64,000 nucleotides of DNA from Staphylococcus sp. KG4-3. GTDB lineage: Bacteria; Bacillota; Bacilli; Staphylococcales; Staphylococcaceae. Each line of letters begins with the position of its first letter. Position 1 is the stretch's first letter. This document shows, piece by piece, positions 56,515 through 64,000 of this stretch. The notes beneath the pieces were generated by a model. It was given only the letters and a program-made list of their open reading frames with translations. It was not told where the DNA came from and searched no databases. Position numbers and translations under genes: made by a program. The stretch lies in assembly GCF_033597815.2 (NCBI RefSeq), contig NZ_CP166245.1, positions 930,001-994,000 of the forward strand, in the 5' to 3' direction.

Positions 56515-57660
56515 ATGTTGAATGAGAAAGAACGAAATATAATTAAAGAGACTGTTCCTGTATTACAACAAAAGGGAGAAGAAATCACATCATACTTTTA
56601 TAATAGAATGTTTACGAGACATCCTGAGTTGAAAAATATGTTCAACCAAACCAATCAGAAAAAGGGTTTGCAATCTACAGCGTTAGCGCAAAGTGTATTA
56701 GCGGCAGCAATCAATATCGATGATTTAACACGCATCATGCCAGTTGTTAAAGAAATTGCTTATAAGCACTGCGCGTTACAAGTACCAGAAGCCGGATACG
56801 ATATTGTAGGAGAAAACTTATTGGCAGCTATTCAAAATGTACTAGGGCTCCCAGAAGATGATGCGATTATTGCTACGTGGGCAAAAGCATACGGTGAAAT
56901 AGCTTCTGTATTTATTAATGTTGAGAAAGATATTTACAATGAGATGACTTGGGATGGTTTTAAACCTTTTGAAATTATCAATATAGAACCAACAACTTCA
57001 GATATCAAGGTGTTTACTGTTAAGTCAGATGAATATAACTTAAGTAAATTTGAGGCAGGACAATATATTACAGTGGACGTAGAAAGTGATAAATTGGAAT
57101 ATCGTGCCAAACGTCACTATTCGATTGTTGAAGGCGACGAACATACATTAACTTTTGCAGTGAAAAGAGATGTGACAGATTCACACGAGGGAGAAGTATC
57201 AACAATTTTACATGATGAGATGCAAGTAGGTGGAACGATTAATTTATCTGCTCCTGTAGGAGGATTTGGAATAGTAAATGATGCAGCGTCTCAGTTGTTT
57301 ATCGGTTCAGGTATAGGTGTAACTCCTTTAATTCCAATGTTTAATGAAATTGCAAAATCAAATGTAAAAGTAGACTTTATTCAAAATGTTGAAAGTGTAC
57401 AAGAAATACCTTTTAACAATAAAATAGAAGATATTGCAAATAATAATGATAATGCCTCGTATATTATTCACGATAAACAAAAGAATGGATATATTGATGC
57501 AACGTATCTAAGTCAATTTATTTCAGCAGACACTGAAATTTATGTTTGTGGAGGAGTTAAATTCCTTCAATCAATTATTACAACATTAAAAGAAATCGGT
57601 GTGGAAGAACAACGTATACATTTCGAATCATTTATTCCTAGATTAAGCGTGGGGGTATAA
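56515..57660 (+). CDS. hmp: Flavohaemoglobin Hmp (nitric oxide dioxygenase)
   Basis: 381 residues, same length as S. aureus Hmp. An N-terminal globin domain with the proximal His in YKHCALQVPEAGYD, then a ferredoxin-reductase module with RHYSIVEG (FAD) and GSGIGVTPLIPMFNE (NAD(P)H), and CGGVKFL near the end. It converts NO to nitrate with O2 and NADPH. Start behind AGGGGTGA. In S. aureus hmp is elsewhere, near ldh1; here it neighbours the aa3 oxidase, which NO inhibits. Confidence 0.96.
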   Translation: MLNEKERNIIKETVPVLQQKGEEITSYFYNRMFTRHPELKNMFNQTNQKKGLQSTALAQSVLAAAINIDDLTRIMPVVKEIAYKHCALQVPEAGYDIVGENLLAAIQNVLGLPEDDAIIATWAKAYGEIASVFINVEKDIYNEMTWDGFKPFEIINIEPTTSDIKVFTVKSDEYNLSKFEAGQYITVDVESDKLEYRAKRHYSIVEGDEHTLTFAVKRDVTDSHEGEVSTILHDEMQVGGTINLSAPVGGFGIVNDAASQLFIGSGIGVTPLIPMFNEIAKSNVKVDFIQNVESVQEIPFNNKIEDIANNNDNASYIIHDKQKNGYIDATYLSQFISADTEIYVCGGVKFLQSIITTLKEIGVEEQRIHFESFIPRLSVGV

Positions 57661-58121
57661 CTCTAAACAGGCCCCCTTTACTGATGGAAAATACCTTTAT
57701 CAGCTTTTAAAAAATACGAGAGCTAATCACATAAGTTAGCTCTCATTTATATTTATAATCTTACTGTTTTAATTGTGTATAGAGTACTAGAGGATTGTGT
57801 GATCTGATCCTATAGCTTGCTCATAATTCATTTGCATTCTGGAATTCATAAAAGGTTATAAAGCAAATAAACGTCAATTTCTGTTGAAATAATTTAGAAA
57901 TTGACGTTTATTTTTAGGTAGAAAACTTTATGTTTTAACCTCTTATTTTTGTATTAGCAATAGTGGAAAGTCAAGGTAAGGCTAGTTTGTGTGTTTATTA
58001 CAAGTACTTGGCAATTGATTATAACTATTGCAACGAGTTTATTCGTTCATCTTATTTTAATATGAGAATAAATACTGATGCTCTAAACTCATTAAGTATT
58101 TAACAGTCGTTATTTATTTGA
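57661..58121 (+). repeat. Two-hairpin intergenic module (copy 2) in the hmp-folD gap
   Basis: Hairpin A2 (57718-57744, GAGAGCTAA/TTAGCTCTC) and hairpin B2 (57871-57907, CGTCAATTT/AAATTGACG) repeat the pair at 6401-6554 in the same order. Their stems are almost identical and their loops differ. They would terminate hmp and, from the other side, folD. No gene is seen in this 461-base gap. Confidence 0.7.
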
Positions 58122-58979
58122 CTATTCAATGCCTCTACGCATTTTTTCGGCGATAAGTGTATTATTTAATACCATAGTAATTGTCATTGGGCCAACGCCA
58201 CCTGGAACTGGTGTAATTGCTCCTGCTACTTCTTTAACTTCATCATAAGCGATGTCGCCTTTTAATTTGCCATTTTCATCCGGAGTATTACCAACATCTA
58301 TTACGACAGCACCTTCTTTGACGTCGTCTTTAGTTACTAGGCCTGGACGTCCGACTGCACTCACGATAACATCAGCATTTTTTAAATGGCTATGCATATC
58401 TTTTGTTCTAGAATGCAAAATTGTAACAGTTGCGTTTTTTTGAAGTAACAATTTAGAAACAGGTTGACCTACAATATGGCTTCTGCCAATTACAACAGCA
58501 TCTTTACCTTCTAAATCAATATCAGCATGATTTAGAAGTTCCATGATTCCAAGTGGTGTACATGGCACAAAAGTTTGTTGATCAATATATAACTTACCGA
58601 TATTTTCTGGATGAAAACCATCCACATCTTTAGCAGGATTTATAGATTCCAATATTTTTTGTTCGCTTACTTGTTCAGGTAATGGAACTTGAACTAATAT
58701 ACCACTAACACTATCATCTTCATTTAAACGTTTAAGCTCTTTCAATACCTCTTCTTCAGAAGTTGACTCATCTAAATGTACAATTTCAGAAATCATACCA
58801 ATTTTTTCAGCGGCTTTCTTTTTTGAATTGACATAACTTTGGCTAGCACCATCATTACCCACTAAAATCACAGATAATTTAGGTGTATAACCTTTAGATT
58901 GTAAAGCTTCAACTTGATCTTTGAGACCTTGTCTGTAATCTTTAGCAATTTGTTTTCCGTCTAAAATCTTTGCGACCAT
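58122..58979 (-). CDS. folD: Bifunctional methylenetetrahydrofolate dehydrogenase/cyclohydrolase FolD
   Basis: 285 residues. Produces 10-formyl-THF used by the purine pathway. Catalytic [13 protein letters not shown] (Tyr and Lys), substrate loop [13 protein letters not shown] site [15 protein letters not shown] and [14 protein letters not shown]. Divergent from the pur operon across about 200 bases, as in S. aureus. AGGAGG ribosome-binding site. Confidence 0.97.
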   Translation of the reverse strand: MVAKILDGKQIAKDYRQGLKDQVEALQSKGYTPKLSVILVGNDGASQSYVNSKKKAAEKIGMISEIVHLDESTSEEEVLKELKRLNEDDSVSGILVQVPLPEQVSEQKILESINPAKDVDGFHPENIGKLYIDQQTFVPCTPLGIMELLNHADIDLEGKDAVVIGRSHIVGQPVSKLLLQKNATVTILHSRTKDMHSHLKNADVIVSAVGRPGLVTKDDVKEGAVVIDVGNTPDENGKLKGDIAYDEVKEVAGAITPVPGGVGPMTITMVLNNTLIAEKMRRGIE

Positions 58980-59077
58980 AAAAATCCTCCTTGTATGTAT
59001 GAACTTTACTTAACATTAACATAAAAACCATAGCAATTAACAACCAAAAGACGTAAATTATTAACTTTTTTGTTGTT

Positions 59078-59122
59078 AAAGTTCGATTTTTGATTGAAAA
59101 AGCATGGTTTAATTGTTATGCT
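59078..59122 (+). promoter_or_regulatory. pur operon promoter with one PurBox-like half-site
   Basis: TTGAAA (59094-59099) and TATGCT (59117-59122), 17-base spacer. Directly upstream is AAAGTTCGATTTT (59078-59090), which matches a PurR half-box (GTTCG core). The usual inverted partner is not obvious, so PurR control is likely but not shown. Confidence 0.5.
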
Positions 59123-59181
59123 ATATCTGTAATATACATCTAATAGTAGTAATATTTCAAATTTCTGAAAGGGTGTTCGTT

Positions 59182-59664
59182 TTGAAAGTGGTAGTCATAA
59201 TGGGTAGTTCGTCAGATTGGGAAACGATGAAAGAAAGTTGTTCTATGTTAGACCAATTGGAAATTCCGTATGATAAGAAAGTTGTTTCAGCACATCGTAC
59301 GCCACAATTAATGGTTGATTTTTCTAAAGAAGCAAGATCGAATGGTTATGATGTCATTATTGCAGGTGCAGGTGGCGCCGCTCATTTACCAGGTATGGTT
59401 GCATCGATGACAACATTACCAGTAATTGGTGTACCAATTGAGTCAAAAAGTTTAAAAGGCTTAGATTCGTTATTATCAATTGTCCAAATGCCAGGAGGTA
59501 TTCCTGTTGCGACTACAGCTATAGGTAAAGCTGGTGCTAAAAATGCGGGTATATTAGCTGCAAGAATACTAAGTGTTGGTAATCATTCAATCCAAAAGAA
59601 TTTGGAAAATTATGAAAAATCATTGGTTCAGAAAGTGAGTGAAATGCAAGATGAACTTCAATAA
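59182..59664 (+). CDS. purE: N5-carboxyaminoimidazole ribonucleotide mutase PurE
   Basis: 160 residues. Moves the carboxyl of N5-CAIR to give CAIR. Class I PurE motifs [15 protein letters not shown] and [13 protein letters not shown] place the start at TTG 59182 ([13 protein letters not shown]) behind GAAAGGG; earlier ATGs (from 59113) lie in the promoter. First gene of the pur operon; overlaps purK by 14 bases. Confidence 0.95.
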   Translation: MKVVVIMGSSSDWETMKESCSMLDQLEIPYDKKVVSAHRTPQLMVDFSKEARSNGYDVIIAGAGGAAHLPGMVASMTTLPVIGVPIESKSLKGLDSLLSIVQMPGGIPVATTAIGKAGAKNAGILAARILSVGNHSIQKNLENYEKSLVQKVSEMQDELQ

Positions 59665-60784
59665 ATTAAAGTTCGGTTCGACAATCGGCATTATTGGTGG
59701 CGGTCAGTTAGGAAAGATGATGGCACAATCAGCTCAAAAGATGGGGTATAAAGTGATTGTGCTCGATCCTGATAAATCATGTCCATGTCAACATGTCGCA
59801 CATGAATTTATTAACGCTGACTATGATAATCAAGAAGCATTGGAACAACTTGGAGAGTCATCTGATGTCATCACTTATGAATTTGAAAATATATCAGCAA
59901 ATCAATTAAAGACACTTGTCTCAAAATATAATATTCCTCAAGGATATCAAGCTATAAAATTACTCCAGGATCGATTGACTGAAAAGCAAACATTACAAGA
60001 AGCAAATTGCAAAATTGCATCATTTGTACAATTATCTAAGCCGGATGACTTGAATGTTGCAATAGAAACAATCGGTTATCCTTTTATTGTGAAAACAAGA
60101 TTCGGTGGCTATGATGGTAAAGGTCAAATATTAGTTAATTCAACATCAGACATAGATGAAGCAAAGGCACTTGTAGAAAAACAAGAATGTGTTGCTGAAC
60201 AATATTTGCAATTAGAGAAAGAAGTATCTCTAACTGTAACCATTGGTACTGATAATCAAATCACGTATTTTCCACTGCAAGAAAATGAACATCAGAATCA
60301 AATTCTCTTTAAAACAGTCGTACCTGCACGTACAGAACATGAAAAAGAAGCAGAAGCTCGAAATGAAGTTGATAAAATAATCAAAAAAATACATTTCGTA
60401 GGTACTTTTACTGTGGAGTTCTTTATAGATGGTGAAAATCGTTTGTATGTAAACGAAATCGCACCTAGACCACATAATTCTGGTCATTACTCAATAGAAG
60501 CCTGTGATTTTTCACAATTTGATACACATATCTTAGCGATTACTGGTCAAAAATTACCAAAACAAATTGAATTGTTAAAACCCGCAATAATGATGAACTT
60601 ATTGGGGAAAGATTTAGATTTATTAGAGGATCAATTTAGTGAGTATGCTGAATGGCATGTGCATATATATGGTAAAACATCTAGAAAACCAAATAGAAAG
60701 ATGGGTCATTTAACAGTGTTGACTACTGACATAAATAGATGCGAACAAACGCTACTTGGTAAATTTGAAGGGAGATCTGAATAA
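59651..60784 (+). CDS. purK: N5-carboxyaminoimidazole ribonucleotide synthase PurK
   Basis: 377 residues, ATP-grasp enzyme that carboxylates AIR with bicarbonate. N-terminal [19 protein letters not shown]-grasp [11 protein letters not shown] and [17 protein letters not shown]. Start ATG 59651 (MNFNKLKFG), inside the end of purE and so coupled. Its stop shares bases with the purC start (TAATG). Confidence 0.95.
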   Translation: MNFNKLKFGSTIGIIGGGQLGKMMAQSAQKMGYKVIVLDPDKSCPCQHVAHEFINADYDNQEALEQLGESSDVITYEFENISANQLKTLVSKYNIPQGYQAIKLLQDRLTEKQTLQEANCKIASFVQLSKPDDLNVAIETIGYPFIVKTRFGGYDGKGQILVNSTSDIDEAKALVEKQECVAEQYLQLEKEVSLTVTIGTDNQITYFPLQENEHQNQILFKTVVPARTEHEKEAEARNEVDKIIKKIHFVGTFTVEFFIDGENRLYVNEIAPRPHNSGHYSIEACDFSQFDTHILAITGQKLPKQIELLKPAIMMNLLGKDLDLLEDQFSEYAEWHVHIYGKTSRKPNRKMGHLTVLTTDINRCEQTLLGKFEGRSE

Positions 60785-61485
60785 TGTCTTTATTATATGA
60801 AGGTAAAGCAAAAAGAATATTTTCAACTGGTGAAAATGATGTATTACGCGTTGAATACAAAGATGAAGTTACTGCAGGAAATGGTGCTAAAAAAGATTTA
60901 ATAGAAGGTAAAGGACGTTTAAATAACCAAATCACTTCTCGCATTTTTAATTATTTAAAAGAAAAAGGCGTGAAAAGCCATTTTATCGAGCAGATATCTG
61001 AAACTGAACAACTAGTACAATCAGTTGAAATTATACCTTTAGAAGTAGTGGTAAGAAATATTGCTGCAGGATCTATAACTAAAAGACTTGGTTTTGATAA
61101 AGGACATGAATTTGACGAACCACTTGTTGAGTTCTTCTATAAAAATGATGATCTAAACGATCCATTAATAACTGAAGATCATATTAAGTTACTACATTTA
61201 GCTGAAGAGAAAGAAATTAATATATTAAAAGAAGCGGCAAAGGAAGTAAATGAAGTATTAGTTCAATTGATGAATGAAATGAATTTAAGGTTAGTAGATT
61301 TTAAAATAGAGTTTGGCCGTACAAACGATGGACAAATTTTACTAGCTGATGAAATTTCACCTGATACATGCCGAATTTGGGATAAAGATAGCGATACAAA
61401 TTTTGATAAAGATGTATATAGAGAAGATAGAGGATCAATCATTGAAACATATCAAACTTTTTTAAATAAACTGGAGGCTTTATAA
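60784..61485 (+). CDS. purC: SAICAR synthetase PurC
   Basis: 233 residues. Joins aspartate to CAIR. SAICAR motifs [17 protein letters not shown] and [12 protein letters not shown]...[17 protein letters not shown] one base inside the purK stop, with GAAGGGAG as ribosome-binding site. Confidence 0.96.
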   Translation: MSLLYEGKAKRIFSTGENDVLRVEYKDEVTAGNGAKKDLIEGKGRLNNQITSRIFNYLKEKGVKSHFIEQISETEQLVQSVEIIPLEVVVRNIAAGSITKRLGFDKGHEFDEPLVEFFYKNDDLNDPLITEDHIKLLHLAEEKEINILKEAAKEVNEVLVQLMNEMNLRLVDFKIEFGRTNDGQILLADEISPDTCRIWDKDSDTNFDKDVYREDRGSIIETYQTFLNKLEAL

Positions 61486-61487
61486 AA

Positions 61488-61748
61488 ATGAAAACAATTG
61501 AATTACACATCACATTACAACCACAAGTATTAGATACACAAGGGCAAGCATTAAACCGTGCAGTTCACGATTTAGGCTATAAACAAGTTAACGATATCCG
61601 TGTTGGAAAAGTTTTATATATGACAGTAGATGAAGCTACAGATGCTGAAGTACACAATGTGGTTACGACATTAAGTGAAAAACTATTTGCTAATACTGTA
61701 ATTGAAGAATATAGCTATAAAGTATTGGAAGAAGGAGAGAAAGCATAA
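61488..61748 (+). CDS. purS: FGAM synthase subunit PurS
   Basis: 86 residues, the small structural subunit that helps join PurQ and PurL of phosphoribosylformylglycinamidine synthase ([28 protein letters not shown]). Begins 2 bases after purC; its stop shares the A of the purQ start. Confidence 0.94.
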   Translation: MKTIELHITLQPQVLDTQGQALNRAVHDLGYKQVNDIRVGKVLYMTVDEATDAEVHNVVTTLSEKLFANTVIEEYSYKVLEEGEKA

Positions 61749-62419
61749 TGAAATTTGCAGTGCTAAAATTTCCAGGCTCCAATTGTGATAGAGATATGTA
61801 TAATGCGGCTATAAAGTCTGGCGTACAAGCAGAATATGTTGATTATCGAAATACTTCTTTAGATGGTTTTGATGGCGTGTTAATTCCAGGAGGTTTTTCA
61901 TTTGGAGATTATCTACGTTCGGGCGCAATGGCTAGTGTGGCACCGATTACTGAAGAAGTGAAAAGGTTTGCTTCAGAAGGTAAACCAGTATTAGGTGTTT
62001 GTAATGGATTTCAGATATTAACAGAAATAGGACTATTACCTGGCGCATTATTACATAATGATTCGCACTTGTTTGTCAGTCGTAATGAGTCTTTAAAAGT
62101 TGTTAACAATCAAACAGCATTTACAAATTTATATGATGAAAATGAAGTGGTAGTATACCCAGTTGCACATGGTGAAGGACACTATTACTGCACGCCGGAA
62201 ACATACGAAGCTTTAGATCAAAACAATCAAATCATTTTAAAATATGTTGATAACCCAAATGGTTCATTTAATGATATTGCCGGTATTGTAAATGAACAGG
62301 GAAATGTTTGTGGTATGATGCCACACCCAGAACGCGCAATTGAATCCATTTTAGGTACTGACAGCGGTGTGAAGTTATTTGAAGCGATGGTAAATAGTTG
62401 GAGGGAACAAAATGTCTAA
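61748..62419 (+). CDS. purQ: FGAM synthase glutaminase subunit PurQ
   Basis: 223 residues, class I glutamine amidotransferase. Nucleophile Cys in [11 protein letters not shown], His/Glu in [11 protein letters not shown]-terminal [10 protein letters not shown]. Releases ammonia for PurL. Overlaps purL by 8 bases. Confidence 0.96.
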   Translation: MKFAVLKFPGSNCDRDMYNAAIKSGVQAEYVDYRNTSLDGFDGVLIPGGFSFGDYLRSGAMASVAPITEEVKRFASEGKPVLGVCNGFQILTEIGLLPGALLHNDSHLFVSRNESLKVVNNQTAFTNLYDENEVVVYPVAHGEGHYYCTPETYEALDQNNQIILKYVDNPNGSFNDIAGIVNEQGNVCGMMPHPERAIESILGTDSGVKLFEAMVNSWREQNV

Positions 62420-64000
62420 GTTTATTGAACCAAGTGCAGAAGAAATCAAATTAGAGCAATTGTATAAAGATATGGGTTTAAGTGAAACAGAATACGAAAA
62501 AGTTTGCGAAATTTTAGGTAAAGAACCTAATTTTACAGAAATAGGTATCTTCTCTGTAATGTGGAGCGAGCATTGTTCTTATAAGCACTCTAAGCCATTC
62601 TTAACACAATTTCCAACTTCTGGTGAGCATGTATTAATGGGACCGGGTGAAGGTGCCGGTGTTGTGGATATAGGTGATAATCAAGCTGTTGTATTCAAAG
62701 TAGAATCCCATAACCATCCATCTGCTGTAGAACCTTATCAAGGTGCGGCAACTGGTGTCGGCGGTATTATTAGAGATATCGTTTCTATTGGCGCAAGACC
62801 TATTAATTTATTAAACAGCCTACGCTTCGGTGAACTTACTGAAAAACAAAACCGCCGTTTATTACGTGGTGTGGTTGCTGGTATCGGTGGTTATGGTAAC
62901 TGTATAGGTATTCCAACTACTGCCGGTGAGATAGAGTTTGATGATAGATATGATGGAAATCCTTTAGTAAATGCTATGTGTGTAGGTATTATCGATCATG
63001 ATATGGTTCAAAAAGGTACAGCAAAAGGTGTAGGTAATTCAGTAATTTACGTAGGATTAAAAACTGGACGTGATGGTATTCATGGCGCTACATTTGCTTC
63101 TGAAGAACTAAGCGAAGATAGTGAAAGTAAACGACCATCAGTACAAATTGGTGACCCATTTGTTGGTAAGAAACTTATGGAGGCAACATTAGAAGCGATT
63201 ACGTTTGATGAACTAATAGGTATACAAGATATGGGAGCTGCAGGGTTGACTTCATCTTCTTCAGAGATGGCTGCAAAAGGTGGCAGCGGTTTACATTTAC
63301 GTTTAGAACAAGTTCCAACTAGAGAAAAAGGTATATCACCATATGAAATGATGTTATCAGAAACACAAGAGCGTATGTTACTTGTTGTTGAAAAAGGTAC
63401 AGAACAAAAATTCTTAGACTTATTTGATAAACATGAATTAGATAGTGCTGTGATTGGTGAAGTAACGGATACAGATCGCTTTGTATTAACGTATGAAGAT
63501 GAAGTGTTTGCGGACATTCCTGTGCAACCTTTATCTGATGAAGCGCCTGTTTATGTATTAGAAGGTGAAGCACCGAACTATAATGAGAGTAAAAACGATT
63601 ATAGCAAAGTTGATGTAGAGTTTGTGTTTGATGAACTATTACAACATCCAACTATTGCATCTAAACGTTATTTATATGAACAATATGATCAACAAGTTGG
63701 CGCTAATACAATTGTGAAACCAGGATTACAATCATCTGTAGTTCGAGTAGAAGGTACGAATAAAGCAATCGCATCTACGATCGACGGTGAAGCACGTTAT
63801 GTATTTAACAACCCTTATGAAGGTGGGAAAATGGTTGTAGCAGAAGCGTACCGTAATTTGATTTCCGTAGGTGCTACGCCTTTAGCAATGACTGACTGTC
63901 TAAACTATGGATCACCAGAAAAGAAAGAAATTTATCAACAGTTAGCGGATTCAACGAAAGGTATGTCAGAAGCGTGTGAAGTATTAAATACACCAGTCGT
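62412..64000 (+). CDS. purL: FGAM synthase large subunit PurL, N-terminal 529 codons (cut by window edge)
   Basis: Starts [13 protein letters not shown] and continues open to the right edge. The full protein should be about 730 residues. ATP/FGAR blocks [40 protein letters not shown] and [13 protein letters not shown] are present. Catalyses ATP-dependent conversion of FGAR to FGAM using ammonia from PurQ. Its ATG lies 8 bases before the purQ stop. Confidence 0.96.
   Translation, partial: MSKFIEPSAEEIKLEQLYKDMGLSETEYEKVCEILGKEPNFTEIGIFSVMWSEHCSYKHSKPFLTQFPTSGEHVLMGPGEGAGVVDIGDNQAVVFKVESHNHPSAVEPYQGAATGVGGIIRDIVSIGARPINLLNSLRFGELTEKQNRRLLRGVVAGIGGYGNCIGIPTTAGEIEFDDRYDGNPLVNAMCVGIIDHDMVQKGTAKGVGNSVIYVGLKTGRDGIHGATFASEELSEDSESKRPSVQIGDPFVGKKLMEATLEAITFDELIGIQDMGAAGLTSSSSEMAAKGGSGLHLRLEQVPTREKGISPYEMMLSETQERMLLVVEKGTEQKFLDLFDKHELDSAVIGEVTDTDRFVLTYEDEVFADIPVQPLSDEAPVYVLEGEAPNYNESKNDYSKVDVEFVFDELLQHPTIASKRYLYEQYDQQVGANTIVKPGLQSSVVRVEGTNKAIASTIDGEARYVFNNPYEGGKMVVAEAYRNLISVGATPLAMTDCLNYGSPEKKEIYQQLADSTKGMSEACEVLNTPV

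Noticed and set aside
63080..63517. 145-residue minus-strand frame
   Set aside because: Antisense to purL, whose family motifs continue on the plus strand.

Overview
The window is a low-GC (about one third G+C) Firmicutes chromosome. Gene content and order place it in Staphylococcus, close to but not identical with S. aureus: cpaA-fabI, ugtP-ltaA, murE-prfC, htrA-ktrB, lplA1, comK, menA/menFDHB, atl, lcpB, fmtA, qoxABCD, folD and purEKCSQL follow the S. aureus backbone, with clearly diverged proteins. A non-aureus relative such as S. simiae would fit, but I cannot confirm the species from sequence reading alone.

Layout. 0-14 kb is backbone: the end of a CpaA-type antiporter, fabI with a structured candidate RNA behind it, an AI-2E-family permease, a sodium/alanine symporter, an esterase, a 2H phosphoesterase, the lipoteichoic-acid pair ugtP-ltaA, murE-yueH-prfC, and terC behind a yybP-ykoY (Mn2+) riboswitch. 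14-18.4 kb is an accessory patch: an aldehyde dehydrogenase, a dead IS200/IS605 element, a small membrane protein, a copper-storage protein and a decayed flavoprotein gene. 18.4-26.6 kb is backbone again (HtrA-like protease, KtrB, a 5'-nucleotidase-like protein, a CPBP-like protein, lplA1, IDEAL protein, comK).

26.6-29.8 kb is the most unusual part. Two tRNA genes are followed by a tyrosine-integrase remnant, a 20-residue PSM-alpha-like peptide gene divergent from a 45-residue PSM-beta gene, a CsbD protein, a leader-like pair of mini-ORFs in a hairpin, a 28-residue strongly cationic peptide with an excellent ribosome-binding site, and a TM2 protein. Several of these genes are too short for routine annotation.

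30-64 kb holds menaquinone synthesis (menA opposite menFDHB), a one-cysteine MarR regulator where S. aureus carries the ssp protease operon, an aminotransferase and acyltransferase, a second MarR regulator, the giant autolysin Atl with an expanded propeptide repeat, LcpB, a phosphohexomutase, FmtA, a nucleoside hydrolase, the cytochrome aa3 quinol oxidase qoxABCD, a flavohaemoglobin behind a Crp/Fnr-type palindrome, folD, and the start of the purine operon, cut off within purL.

Functionally the window joins envelope building and remodelling (fabI, ugtP, ltaA, murE, atl, lcpB, fmtA), respiration (men genes, qox, hmp), one-carbon and purine supply (folD, pur), cation homeostasis (cpaA, ktrB, terC, csp) and small secreted or membrane-active peptides.
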